A stretch of 64,000 bases of DNA from the NCBI GenBank assembly GCA_963779765.1, contig CAVZZP010000003.1, positions 62,001-126,000 of the forward strand, given 5' to 3'. Below, in pieces: positions 16,625 to 28,450 of this stretch (position 1 is the first letter of the stretch; the number at the start of each line of letters is the position of its first letter). The position numbers and the translations under genes were made by a program. The notes beneath the pieces were generated by a model that was given only the letters and a program-made list of their open reading frames with translations, was not told the DNA's origin and ran no database searches. Source of the stretch: Silicimonas sp963779765. Lineage in GTDB: Bacteria; Pseudomonadota; Alphaproteobacteria; Rhodobacterales; Rhodobacteraceae.

Positions 16625-19600
16625 ACATCGCCGACAGAAAGTTGCTTGCAAGCGACCCAGAAACCACCGCGGCCGACTGGTACAAGGACGCCGTGATCTA
16701 TCAGGCCCACGTGAAGGCTTACCAGGACAGCAACAACGACGGGATCGGCGACTTCGCCGGCCTCATGCGTCGGCTCGACCATGTGCAGGAGTTGGGCGCG
16801 ACGGCGATCTGGCTCTTGCCCTTCTACCCCTCCCCCTTGCGCGATGACGGCTACGACATCGCCGAGTTCAAATCGGTCAATCCGCAGTACGGTTCGATGG
16901 AGGACTTCCAGGGCTTCGTCGACGAGGCGCACCGGCGCGGGCTGAAGGTCATCACCGAGCTTGTCATCAACCACACCTCGGATCAGCACGAGTGGTTCCA
17001 GCGGGCGCGGCGCGCCCCGAAGGGATCGCCCGAGCGCGACTTCTACGTCTGGTCCGACGACCCGTCGAAGTGGATGGACGAGACGCGGGTGATCTTCAAC
17101 GACACCCACGATTCCAACTGGTCCTGGGACCCGATCGCCGAGCAGTTCTACTGGCACCGCTTCTTCGACCATCAGCCGGACCTGAACTTCGACAATCCGA
17201 AGGTGCTGGAGGAGGTGCTCGACGTGATGCACTTCTGGCTGGACAAGGGCGTCGACGGGCTGCGGCTTGACGCGATCCCCTACCTGGTGGAGCGCGACGG
17301 CACCAACAATGAAAACCTTCCCGAGACGCACGATGTCCTGAAGGCGATCCGCGCCGACCTCGACAAGCACTACGAGGGGCGGATGCTTCTGGCCGAGGCG
17401 AACCAGTGGCCCGAGGATACCCGCCCCTATTTCGGCGAGGGTGACGAGTGCCACATGGGCTTCCACTTCCCCCTGATGCCGCGGATGTACATGGCTGTGG
17501 CGCAGGAAGACCGCTACCCCATCACCGACATCATCCGGCAGACGCCGTCGATCCCCGAGGATTGTCAGTGGGCGATCTTCCTGCGCAACCACGACGAGTT
17601 GACGCTGGAGATGGTGACGGACCGCGAGCGGGACTACCTGTGGAATTTCTATGCCGAGGACCGGCGCGCGCGGATCAACATGGGCATCCGCCGCCGTCTC
17701 GCGCCGCTTTTGCAGAACGACCGGCGGAAGATCGAGTTGCTGAATTCGCTGCTCTATTCCATGCCCGGAACGCCGATCGTCTATTACGGCGACGAGATCG
17801 GGATGGGCGACAACTACTACCTCGGCGACCGCGATGGCGTCCGCACGCCGATGCAGTGGTCGGCGGACCGGAACGCCGGGTTCTCGCGCGCCAATCCCCA
17901 GCAACTCTACCTGCCGATCATCCAGGACCCGGTCCACGGCTATGAGGCGATCAACGTCGAGGCGCAGCAAAGCTCGCCCACGTCGCTCTTGAACTGGGTG
18001 AAGCGGATGATCGCGGTACGCCAGCGCCACCCGGTCTTCGGACGGGGCGAGATCGAACTGCTGTACCCCCGCAACCGCAAGGTGCTTGCCTATCTTCGCC
18101 GTCACGAGGGCGAGGTGGTGTTGTGCGTCGCCAACCTGTCGCGCCAGGCGCAGGCGGCCGAGATCGACCTGTCCCAGTTCAACGGTCGGGTGCCCGTAGA
18201 GTTGACCGGCCAATCGCCCTTCCCGCCCGTGGGCGAGTTGCCCTATCTGCTGACGCTGCCGGCCTATGGCTTTTACTGGTTCCTCCTTGCCGAAGAGGAA
18301 GCGGCGCCGGAGTGGCATACGCCCTATACCCAGACGCTGCCCGATTTCCTGACGCTGACGACACGAAATGGAACGATCTCGTCTGCGCTGGCCGACGCTT
18401 CTGCCCCGCAGTTCGAACGGCAGACGTTGCGCGACTACCTGCCGCTGCAGCGCTGGTTCGCCGCGAAGGAGGAGCGGATCGACGGCGTGAAGATGCGCCA
18501 GCTTGCCGAGATGGGGAATGGAAGCCACATGCTTGCCGTCGTCGACGTCTCATCGACCAGCGGCGAGGCGCAGTACTTCCTGCCGCTTTCGGCCGTCTGG
18601 GGCGAGGACGCCCTGACGATCGGACCAAGGCTGCCCGCGACACTTGCAAAGCTGCGCCGCGCGAACCGCGTCGGTGCCTTGCTCGACGGCGCGGTCGACG
18701 AGGAGATGGCGCGGGCGCTTCTGGCGGCGATGGTCGAAGGCGTGGACCTGCCCGCTGCCGAAGGAAGCGTGGCGTTCCGCGGCAGCGATGCGCTGGCCGA
18801 AACGGCCGCCGATCCAGGCGAGCCACGGCTTCTGTCGGCCGAGCAATCCAACGCCTCTATCGCGTTCTCGGACAAGGTGATCCTCAAGCTCTACCGCCGC
18901 CTGCGGCAGGGGGTGCAGCCCGACATCGAGGTCGCGCGCTTCCTGACCGATGAAACTGACTTCGAGGCAAGCCCGGCGCTGCTCGGCACCATCGACTGGG
19001 TCGGGTCGGACGGCACTGCGACAACGCTCGCAGCCGCGTCCGAGTTCGTCCGCAACCAGGGCGATGCCTGGCGCTATGTGACCGAGGCCCTCGAGCGCGA
19101 CATGGAGCGCGAGGAGATGACCGAGAAGCTGTCCGGAGGCGAGGATGACCACGTCATGGGCGGCCCGCTGGACCTTGGTGCCGTCCTTGGTCGGCGCACG
19201 GGTGAACTGCACCTCGCACTTGCCAGCGGAAAGCCCGGCACGCCGTTTTCGGAAGAGCCGCTGACCAACGACGATCTCGCCGTTCTCGTCGACGATGTGA
19301 CACGCGAAGTCAGCGACGTCTTCGACAGGCTTGCGGCACAGCGGGACTCGCTTCGCGATACCGGTCAAGAGCTTGCGGACAAGGTGCTGGCCGCGCGAGG
19401 CGACTTCGAGGCGCGCCTGGCGTCCCTGCGCGGGAGTACCCCGTCGGGCGGAAAGTGCAGGATCCACGGCGACTATCATCTTGGTCAGGTTCTCGTGGTC
19501 GAGACCGACGTGATGATCATCGACTTCGAGGGCGAACCGACACGTAGTCTTGGAGAGCGGCAGGCGAAATCGTCGCCCTTGCGAGACGTGGCGGGGATGC

Positions 19601-19919
19601 TTCGCAGCTTCGACTATGCGCTTTGGTCCACGGTGCGCCGCCGGATCGAGATCGGCGCCGACCCCGAGCGCACACTTGCCGGGGTCGAAGGATGGCGCGA
19701 CGCGACGCAGGGCGCTTTTCTCGAAGCCTACCGCGAGACCCTCGGCGGGGCGTCGCTGCACCCGTCCGACCGCGATTTCGAGAATGCGCTTCTCGACCTC
19801 TTCCTCATTCAGAAAGCGGCATACGAAGTGGCCTACGAGATGTCGATGCGACCGGACTGGATCGATATTCCCCTGCGTGGCCTGCTGTCGCTTCTCGGCG
19901 AAAACGGAGATGATACCTG

Positions 19920-19920
<1 letters not shown>
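16621..19920 (+). CDS. treS: Trehalose synthase fused to maltokinase
   Basis: The 1099-residue protein joins two enzymes. Residues 1 to about 550 are GH13 trehalose synthase, interconverting trehalose and maltose: DGYDIAEF, nucleophile Asp217 (GLRLDAIPYL), acid/base Glu259 (LLAEANQWPED) and FLRNHDEL. Residues 560-1099 are maltokinase, which phosphorylates maltose with ATP to maltose 1-phosphate. Its kinase core is HGDYHLGQ, followed by the DFEGEP metal-binding motif. The product feeds GlgE, encoded just upstream. The ATG overlaps the glgE stop (ATGA), and its own stop overlaps the glgB start (TGATG), so the three genes are translationally coupled. TreS-Mak fusions are known in many proteobacteria. 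Confidence 0.95.
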
Positions 19921-22112
<2,192 letters not shown>

Positions 22113-22254
22113 AGAACGGCCTTTCCGCTAGACGCCATGTCAGACCTTCTGCGGTTCGCGTCGCTCAAGGTGCTGGAGCCATGCCGCCGAACGGCCCTCC
22201 CAGCCTTCAGGAGCTGGGATCATTCGGATTGGCGAAAAAAATGTCGATGTGAGA

Positions 22255-22279
22255 GGAACCAATAACAAACTTGCGCGTT
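22255..22279 (+). promoter_or_regulatory. EcfG-type promoter of the sensor kinase/regulator pair
   Basis: GGAAC at 22255-22259 and CGTT at 22276-22279 are 16 bases apart, an exact EcfG match. Transcription would begin near 22285, which rules out the in-frame start at 22271 and supports the ATG at 22367. Confidence 0.75.
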
Positions 22280-22366
22280 TGGACGGTCGTGAGGAACCTG
22301 GGGGCGTCGCCTCTACAAGAGAGTTCCAGTCGCTCAAGCGGCACGAAAAAACGGGGGGTGTGTCGC

Positions 22367-23863
22367 ATGGTCGGGAGCCAGGTGGCGGAAAAATCAAACG
22401 TCGATGAGCTTCAATCCCTTTATATTCTGACCGACAGACTTTACCGCACAACGTCGCTCGACGAGGTCTTCGAGGCGGGGCTCGACGCCATCACCTCGAC
22501 GCTTGGATGCACGCGGGCCTCGATCCTGCTTTTCGATGACGACGAGGTGATGCGCTTCAAGGCCACCCGTGGCCTGTCTGCCGACTATCGGCGTCAACTC
22601 GAAGGTCACACGCCCTGGTCCTGCGGCGAACTTTTCCCGACCCCCATCTTCGTCACCGATATCGACGAGACCGAGGAACCGGACTGGATCAAGAAGATCA
22701 TCCGGCGCGAGGACATCCGCAGTCTCGGCTTCTTTCCCCTTACGGTGAGGGGGCGGGTCGTAGGCAAGTTCATGACCTACTACGCCAACCGTCGTGTCCT
22801 GTCCGGCCACGAGATGGACCTTGCCGTCACCATCGCGCGCCAGGTCGGGTTCAGCGTCGAGAGGCTGAGGGCCGAGGAGCAGCGGCAGGCGACCGAGGCG
22901 GCGCTTCGGGACTCGGCGATCCGTTTCCGCCTGATGTCGGAAGACGCCCCTGTGATGATCTGGATGAGCGACCGCGACGGGTCGTGCCTTCACCTCAACC
23001 GGATGCTCAGGACGGCCTGGGGCGTCAGCGAGGAGGATGTGACGACCTTCGACTGGCATTCGACGATGCATCCCGACGACGCCGAGCACATCACAGCCGA
23101 GGTCGTCGGCGCGACGGTCCGGCAGCAGCCGTTCTCGGTCACGGGCCGGTATCGCACCGTCGAGGGCGACTATCGAACCCTGACCACCACCGCCCGCCCC
23201 TATTCTTCGGCGACCGGCGAGTTCCTGGGGATGATCGGCGTCAACGTGGACATCACCGAGCAGGAAGAAGCGGCCGCGCAGCGGGAGATGATCTTCAACG
23301 AGCTCAACCATCGAGTGAAGAACACCCTTGCCCTCGTGCAGGCCATCGCGCACCAGACCCTGAAGGGAGCGGAGGGAAACCGTCTGGCAGGCGATTTCCA
23401 CAAGCGCCTGGCAAGCCTTGCCGCCGCCCATAGCCTTCTGACCAAGGCAAACTGGGAAAGCGCGCCGCTGAAGGAACTTCTGACCGACGCCCTCGCCGTG
23501 TCCGACGCCGCCGGCGCCCGGATCGAGTTGAACGGTCCCCACGTCAGGCTGAGCCCGAAGCAGTCGCTTGCCGTCGCAATGGCGATCCACGAGTTGAACA
23601 CGAACGCGATGAAGTACGGGGCCCTGTCGTGCGACAGCGGAACCGTCCTGGTCGAGTGGCGTCTCTTGCACGGGTCCGAGCTTGAATTGACATGGACCGA
23701 ACGCGGCGGGCCAGCTGTCGAGGCGCCATCCGGCCGGGGGTTCGGTACCTTCATGATCGAAAGGGTCCTGGCGAACGACCTCGACGGCGAGGTCATCCTC
23801 GACTTCCGGAAGGAAGGCCTGCGCTGCACCGTGCGCGCGCCCCTGCAACGGGGCCCGCAGTGA
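22367..23863 (+). CDS. GAF-PAS sensor histidine kinase, HWE family
   Basis: The 498-residue kinase has no membrane segments, so it is probably a cytosolic sensor. Residues 10-165 form a GAF domain (SLDEVFEAGLDAI, ATRGLSADYR). Residues 185-305 form a PAS domain with its PAC strand (VNVDITEQEE). The dimerisation and phosphorylation helix follows with the HWE-type H-box ELNHRVKNTLALVQAIAHQT near 313-332, then the ATPase with IHELNTNAMKYGAL (N-box) and a late GRGFGTFMIE. HWE kinases commonly feed the PhyR/EcfG stress response. It overlaps the response regulator by 4 bp (GTGA). An EcfG-type promoter lies 88 bp upstream. Confidence 0.93.
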   Translation: MVGSQVAEKSNVDELQSLYILTDRLYRTTSLDEVFEAGLDAITSTLGCTRASILLFDDDEVMRFKATRGLSADYRRQLEGHTPWSCGELFPTPIFVTDIDETEEPDWIKKIIRREDIRSLGFFPLTVRGRVVGKFMTYYANRRVLSGHEMDLAVTIARQVGFSVERLRAEEQRQATEAALRDSAIRFRLMSEDAPVMIWMSDRDGSCLHLNRMLRTAWGVSEEDVTTFDWHSTMHPDDAEHITAEVVGATVRQQPFSVTGRYRTVEGDYRTLTTTARPYSSATGEFLGMIGVNVDITEQEEAAAQREMIFNELNHRVKNTLALVQAIAHQTLKGAEGNRLAGDFHKRLASLAAAHSLLTKANWESAPLKELLTDALAVSDAAGARIELNGPHVRLSPKQSLAVAMAIHELNTNAMKYGALSCDSGTVLVEWRLLHGSELELTWTERGGPAVEAPSGRGFGTFMIERVLANDLDGEVILDFRKEGLRCTVRAPLQRGPQ

Positions 23864-24228
23864 ACGGATCTCCCGCCCGGGGGCGACGCGTTCTAGTGGT
23901 CGAAGACGAATTCCTCGTCGCCGCAATGCTTCAGCAGTTCCTGGAGGATTACGGCGTGTCCGTCGTCGGACCAGCCTACAACATCGAAGACGCGCTTGCG
24001 CTCGCGACGGAGGCGACCTTCGACGCGGCCATCCTCGACGTCAACGTCCGGGGTGTCCGGATCGACCCGGTGGCGGCATCGCTGTCGGAGAGGCACATCA
24101 GGTTCGCTCTGGCGACGGGATATGGCAAGGAAGTCGTCGATGCCTGGGCCGACGCGCCCCTCCTCGCCAAGCCCTATTGCCAGGCGGACGTGGAGCGTGT
24201 GCTCGAGCGGTTGTTTCCGACCGAATGA
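23860..24228 (+). CDS. Single-domain response regulator
   Basis: The 122-residue protein is a lone receiver domain. It has the acidic pair VVEDEF, the phosphoacceptor Asp in AAILDVNVRG near residue 57, a Gly at the Thr/Ser position region (ALATGYG), and the KPY Lys-Pro motif. There is no output domain, so it likely acts by protein contact or as a phosphate sink, a design common in alphaproteobacterial stress and motility circuits. Translation starts at GTG, overlapping the kinase stop. Co-transcription with the HWE kinase suggests they are partners. Confidence 0.9.
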   Translation: MNGSPARGRRVLVVEDEFLVAAMLQQFLEDYGVSVVGPAYNIEDALALATEATFDAAILDVNVRGVRIDPVAASLSERHIRFALATGYGKEVVDAWADAPLLAKPYCQADVERVLERLFPTE

Positions 24229-24355
24229 CCGGGACGCCCGTCCATGAGGGTCCTGCGATTTCAACATTCTTTTCCGTATTGCGCGACGGATGTTCGCTGT
24301 TAGGTTGAAGAAAAGTTCTTTCCGTCTGCCGTAAATCTTCAACCTTTCGGGACCG

Positions 24356-25732
24356 ATGGAACAGACCGCCGATCGCAGGGACGTTCAAGAACCCGCAGAC
24401 AGATACGAGCTTGCCTGCCGGGCCGCGGGAATCGGGGTCTGGGAGCTGCATGTCCGCGAAGGAAGGCTTGCCTACTCGGACATAGCGCGGTCGATCTTCG
24501 GCTTCTCGATGAACGAACCCATCACGCGAGACATCGTTCACGGCACGATCCACCCAGACGATCTTGAAGTGGTTCTTGCTGCGGCACGTCGCGCGATGGA
24601 CCCGAGTGTCCGATCCGACGAGCATTACATCTACCGCATCAGACGTTTCGATACGGGTGAGCCGCGATGGCTTCGCGCGCACGGCATCGCACAGTTCGAT
24701 GGTGACGGCCCGGATGCGAACGCCTTGCTCTACGCCGGCTCCCTCCAGGACATTACCGACAGGGAACGAACGCGGCAGGCTCTCGCGGAAAGCGAGGAGA
24801 GGCTGCGGCTTGCCATCGACGCCGCCGGGATGGCTGTCTGGGATCTGGATCTCGAGACCAATACGGTTGCCCGCTCGGCCGAATTGAACCGCATGCTTGG
24901 GTTCCCCGAAGAGGCCCATCCGACCATCGACGAACTTCGCTCGAGGTATGCGCCGGGCGAACGCGAACGTATTGAAGAAGAGGGCGCCGCGGCACAAGCG
25001 CGAGGGGAGACGAGCCTCCAGACAAGGGTGCGCTATCTCGTGCCCGGCAGGGGCGAAGTCACCTATGTCCTGCGCGCGGCGCTCGCTGAGACGCCCAGTC
25101 CGAACGCAGCTGCGACGCGCGTGGTCGGAATTCTGTTCGATGCCACGGACCAGGCTCGGGCGGAACACCTGCTCAACACCATGAACCAGGAGCTGCGGCA
25201 CCGCCTGAAGAACATGGTGCAGCTTGCAGGCGCCTTCGCGCGGCAAACATGGCACGGAGATGAGAAGCTCGACACCTATCTCGGCCGCATCCGCGCGCTG
25301 ACCCTGTCCACCGAATTGATGTTCGGCGAGCGGGAGACGAACCTTCGGCTTGGGACGGTGATCGAGCGATCGCTCACGGCATTTAGACCCGAGGATCGGG
25401 ATCCCTTCACCATTCTGGGACCCGACATCAACCTTCCGGAATCCCTTTTCACCGGGATCGCTCTCGTCTTGCATGAACTGGCCACGAACGCCCTCAAGCA
25501 CGGAGCCCTGTCGACGGAAGCGGGACGCGTCGATCTGAACTGGACCGTGGAGGACGACCTTCTTCGCATCGTGTGGCGCGAGACGGGCGGACCTTTGGTT
25601 GAAGCTCCCCAGACGGAAGGTTTCGGCCTGAAGCTCCTTACGGGAGGGGCGTTGCCACCGCCGCATTCCGTCGACATCGCGTTCCTCCCCGAAGGTCTCG
25701 TAGCGACGATCCGCGCCTCGCTGCAAGGCTAA
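24356..25732 (+). CDS. PAS-PAS sensor histidine kinase, HWE family
   Basis: The 458-residue soluble kinase carries two PAS domains: residues 15-130 (ACRAAGIGVWELHVREGRLAYS, ending in SLQDITDRERTRQ) and 140-265 (AIDAAGMAVWDLDLETN, ending in FDATDQARAE). The H-box ELRHRLKNMVQLAGAFARQT (about 279-298) and ATPase N-box VLHELATNALKHGAL mark an HWE/HisKA_2 kinase. It lies 127 bp after the response regulator with no consensus EcfG promoter of its own, so it may be an independent unit or a second partner of that regulator. Many such PAS pairs sense redox, light or small ligands, but no cofactor-binding residues can be assigned here. Confidence 0.92.
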   Translation: MEQTADRRDVQEPADRYELACRAAGIGVWELHVREGRLAYSDIARSIFGFSMNEPITRDIVHGTIHPDDLEVVLAAARRAMDPSVRSDEHYIYRIRRFDTGEPRWLRAHGIAQFDGDGPDANALLYAGSLQDITDRERTRQALAESEERLRLAIDAAGMAVWDLDLETNTVARSAELNRMLGFPEEAHPTIDELRSRYAPGERERIEEEGAAAQARGETSLQTRVRYLVPGRGEVTYVLRAALAETPSPNAAATRVVGILFDATDQARAEHLLNTMNQELRHRLKNMVQLAGAFARQTWHGDEKLDTYLGRIRALTLSTELMFGERETNLRLGTVIERSLTAFRPEDRDPFTILGPDINLPESLFTGIALVLHELATNALKHGALSTEAGRVDLNWTVEDDLLRIVWRETGGPLVEAPQTEGFGLKLLTGGALPPPHSVDIAFLPEGLVATIRASLQG

Positions 25733-25754
25733 TCGGGCAGCGTTCGGAGAGACC

Positions 25755-26807
25755 CTATTCCTCCCTTTCCAATTCCCGGACCACGCGGAAGCCTCGGCGG
25801 GACGATCTTGCGTCCTGTTCGCTCCACCCTCGATACCCAGGGCGAGCCCTATTCATCGACAGGATGTAGCTTCCCCCTTTGACCACACGCCGACAGTCAA
25901 TGCCTGTATCCACCTCGAGGTAGCCGCTAGACGTGCGCCAACCCGGATGACGGCCGGTCCAGCAGGACTGTGTTATCTCTCCCAAGTTGCCAGCCATATG
26001 CCGCAACCCCCAGGCGTTGGCGGCATCCAGAGCATCGACTGCAACAGAATGACCGCGCGCCACAAAGGTCCCGCGAGGCAGCCACAGCAAATTGTCGTCG
26101 GCGGACGCAGAAAAATTCGCCTGGTCGGTCGTGATAAACTCGCCTTGAGGGAAAGGTGTCTGTGTGCCTGCGCGGGCCGCATATTCCCATTCGGCTTCTG
26201 TCGGCAAACGGTATGCTTTCGTCCCTGCCTTGGTGTTCAGCCATTGAAGGTAAAGCTGAATATCGTTGTAAGACACTCCGTGAACGGGATGGGCGTTCGT
26301 CGCTTCCAACTCGAACGGCCTTCGGTCGCAAACCCAGAGTCCATCTTTTTGCTCGCATTTCGAGAAAAGCATGAGACGGTCCGGTTCATATCCCCCGCAT
26401 CCACCATCGGCGACACAGGCTGACCACTCTCCGAAGGTCACCTCGTTCCTCGACATGGCTATGGGCAGGTCGATCTCGACCCGATGCACGGGACCCTCGG
26501 ACGTCGCGACGTAGGGGTCGTCCGGTGTCACGGGACGGATGTTCCCGAACTCCAGGTGCAGGCTCTGCCGGGATTCCCCAGGCGGACCGCCCATGAGAAA
26601 AACGCCCAGGGGAAGAACGATCATTTCCGGACAGGCATCGCACTCCTGGAACTGCGCCAGCGGCTCAAGCTGGCTGGGATCAATGCGGGCCCCTTCGGCG
26701 TAGGTCGGCCCAGGCATGCCGAGAAGCGTCACGAGCATCAGCACGAGAACCGCGTCGCGGCTCTTTCGAACGAAGGCTCGAAACGTCGAAACAGTGCCTT
26801 TTCCCAC
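25755..26807 (-). CDS. Secreted formylglycine-generating-enzyme (SUMF1)-like protein
   Basis: The 350-residue protein has a signal peptide (basic FVRKSRD, core AVLVLMLVTLLGM, cleavage near TYA-EG), so it acts in the periplasm. The SUMF1 fold covers about residues 90-345. Family motifs are RNEVTFGEWSACVADGGC, HPVHGVSYND, YRLPTEAEWEYAARAG and, at the end, VVKGGSYILSMNRARPGYR with GFRVVRE. Relatives include the sulfatase-activating enzyme, EgtB and PvdO. Whether this copy oxidises a cysteine is unknown, and no sulfatase lies in the window. Start: GTG at 26807, which has a GAGGAAG site 6 nt upstream. The frame stays open further up but runs into tRNA-Val. Confidence 0.8.
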   Translation of the reverse strand: MGKGTVSTFRAFVRKSRDAVLVLMLVTLLGMPGPTYAEGARIDPSQLEPLAQFQECDACPEMIVLPLGVFLMGGPPGESRQSLHLEFGNIRPVTPDDPYVATSEGPVHRVEIDLPIAMSRNEVTFGEWSACVADGGCGGYEPDRLMLFSKCEQKDGLWVCDRRPFELEATNAHPVHGVSYNDIQLYLQWLNTKAGTKAYRLPTEAEWEYAARAGTQTPFPQGEFITTDQANFSASADDNLLWLPRGTFVARGHSVAVDALDAANAWGLRHMAGNLGEITQSCWTGRHPGWRTSSGYLEVDTGIDCRRVVKGGSYILSMNRARPGYRGWSEQDARSSRRGFRVVRELEREE

Positions 26808-26930
26808 GCGCGCTTCCTCAGACAATCGAGATTGAAAAACCCTCGCTAAGGTTGCGGGTCGCGAATGACGCTCTAACCATTGCACTCCTCGCAAAAGCCG
26901 CCTGAAATTCGTATAACCTGTTGAAGACAT

Positions 26931-27006
<76 letters not shown>

Positions 27007-27046
27007 GCCGTCGCAGGGTTTATCCTCTGACCGCGGGTGGAGCAAG

Positions 27047-27505
27047 TCAGTCCGCCCTCTCGTCGCGCGCGCCGGTCCAGCGGCGGGGACCCGCACCGTT
27101 GGCAGCGAGACGGTCCTCGGCGTTGTAGAGCGGGCAATCCTCGAGCGAGAGGCAGCCGCAGCCGATGCAGTAGTGCATCTGCGTGCGCAACCGCGTCAGC
27201 ATCTCGATCTTTTCGTCGAGGAGATCGGCCCAGGGTTGCGCGGCCCTGGCCCAGTCTGCCTTGCCGACGGCCCTGTCACGCGGGAGGCGGTCAAGCACCT
27301 CTTTCACCTGCGAGAGAGGAATGCCCGCGGCTTGGGCCACACGCGCGACCGCGACGCGACGCAGTTCGCGGCGGTCGTAACGGCGGTGGTTCGCGGGCGT
27401 GCGCCAGCTTCGGATCAGGCCCTCGGCCTCGTAGAAATGAAGCGTCGAGACCGGCACGCCGGCGCGCTCGGCCATCTCTCCCACACTCAGGTCGTTCGGG
27501 TGCAT
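27047..27505 (-). CDS. soxR: Redox-sensitive MerR-family activator SoxR
   Basis: The 152-residue protein is a MerR-family dimer. The winged HTH at residues 7-45 reads VGEMAERAGVPVSTLHFYE and RTPANHRRYDRR. A dimerisation helix follows, then a [2Fe-2S] cluster site with Cys113, Cys116, Cys118 and Cys124. The C-x2-C-x-C-x5-C pattern is diagnostic for SoxR. The oxidised cluster twists DNA and activates a promoter with a long spacer. A perfect SoxR box lies 30 bp upstream, between this gene and a divergent two-gene operon, so SoxR probably controls both. Outside enteric bacteria SoxR usually responds to redox-cycling compounds rather than controlling soxS. Confidence 0.97.
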   Translation of the reverse strand: MHPNDLSVGEMAERAGVPVSTLHFYEAEGLIRSWRTPANHRRYDRRELRRVAVARVAQAAGIPLSQVKEVLDRLPRDRAVGKADWARAAQPWADLLDEKIEMLTRLRTQMHYCIGCGCLSLEDCPLYNAEDRLAANGAGPRRWTGARDERAD

Positions 27506-27534
27506 TGCGTCCCTCTCCTGCAAATCGGACTTTA

Positions 27535-27552
27535 CCTCAAGTGAACTTGAGG
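27535..27552. promoter_or_regulatory. SoxR operator
   Basis: CCTCAAGTGAACTTGAGG is an 18-bp near-perfect palindrome differing from the E. coli soxS SoxR box only at the two central bases. It lies 45 bp before the divergent gene at 27597. Confidence 0.92.
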
Positions 27553-27596
27553 ACGTAGGGTGATCCCGAATCATCGACCTGACAAGGAGTGTCTCC

Positions 27597-27788
27597 ATGT
27601 TCCGCCGCCTCTTCACCGCTCCCCGCCGCACGCCGCCCGAGGTGGCCGAGGAGATCGCCGCGCTCTGCAATGCGGCCAACCTCGATCGCCTGACCGCCTT
27701 GCCCCGCAGCCTGATGCGGGACGTGGGTCTGGACTGCGGATGCCCTTCCTTGTCCGAGCCCGGCATCGGACCCTATGGACCTAGGTGA
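27597..27788 (+). CDS. Small DUF1127-like protein under SoxR control
   Basis: The 63-residue soluble protein has a basic N-terminus and a helix-forming middle, EVAEEIAALCNAANLDRLT. Its later segment LPRSLMRDVGLDCGCPS resembles the DUF1127 consensus, in which a short helix ends in LRDIGL. A Cys-Gly-Cys pair follows. DUF1127 proteins are small regulators of phosphate or carbon metabolism and RNA turnover in alphaproteobacteria, but this match is weak. It starts 45 bp after the SoxR box and overlaps the next gene by 4 bp (GTGA), so both should be induced together by redox-active compounds. Confidence 0.7.
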   Translation: MFRRLFTAPRRTPPEVAEEIAALCNAANLDRLTALPRSLMRDVGLDCGCPSLSEPGIGPYGPR

Positions 27789-28450
27789 CCCACATGCATG
27801 ACGCATCCCTTCTTCGACAGGCGGGCCTTCTCTATCTCGCCATCATCTTTCTGGGCCTCGGCGGCGAACTCCTCGTCCGTGCGCCGCTTGCCGGCCTCGA
27901 TCCCGAGGCGATGGCGGCGGCGATCCGCGATGGCGCCCTGCCCTTCCGGCTGTCGATCCTGTCCGACGCGGTCATGGTGGCCTGCGATGTGGCGCTCGCG
28001 GTCGTGCTCTTTCGGCTTTTCCGGTCGACCGACGAAGGACTGGCGGCGACGGCGGCGGCCCTTCGGCTGATCCAGGCGGCGGTCATCGCGGCAAATCTTC
28101 CCGTCCAGCACGCGGCGCTCCTCTGGGCGCAGGCGGATGAAGCCGGGATGGCGGCGCAGGCGATGGCCTCGCACGCGGCAGGCTATGACCTCGGGCTGAT
28201 CTTCTTCGGTCTGAACAGCCTCCTCACCGGGATCCTGATCCTGCGAAGCGGCATCGTTGCGCGCTGGATCGGGCTTCTGATCCAGGCGGCGGGAGCGGTC
28301 TATCTCGTGGGCAGCAGTCTGCGAGTAGTCGCGCCAGACGCTTCCGAGGCGTTCCTGCCCGCCTACCTGATCGCGATCGTGGCCGAGACGGCGTTCGCGG
28401 CCGCTCTCCTGCGCGGGGGGTTGCGCCGTCAGTCCGAGAAGCCGGCGTAA
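27785..28450 (+). CDS. DUF4386-family membrane protein
   Basis: The 221-residue protein has about six hydrophobic segments (for example LLYLAIIFLGLGGELLV and LIFFGLNSLLTGILILRSG). The pattern with HAAGYDLGLIFFGLNSLLTG and conserved FLP near the end matches DUF4386 integral membrane proteins, whose function is unknown. It begins with GTG overlapping the DUF1127-like stop; an ATG three codons later is an alternative. Its position behind a SoxR box suggests a role in membrane defence against redox-cycling drugs. Its 3' end overlaps the convergent gene by 22 bp. Confidence 0.75.
   Translation: MTHMHDASLLRQAGLLYLAIIFLGLGGELLVRAPLAGLDPEAMAAAIRDGALPFRLSILSDAVMVACDVALAVVLFRLFRSTDEGLAATAAALRLIQAAVIAANLPVQHAALLWAQADEAGMAAQAMASHAAGYDLGLIFFGLNSLLTGILILRSGIVARWIGLLIQAAGAVYLVGSSLRVVAPDASEAFLPAYLIAIVAETAFAAALLRGGLRRQSEKPA

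Noticed and set aside
14687..16651. 654-residue frame on the minus strand
   Set aside because: Exact antisense of glgE, whose catalytic residues and spacing are unmistakable.
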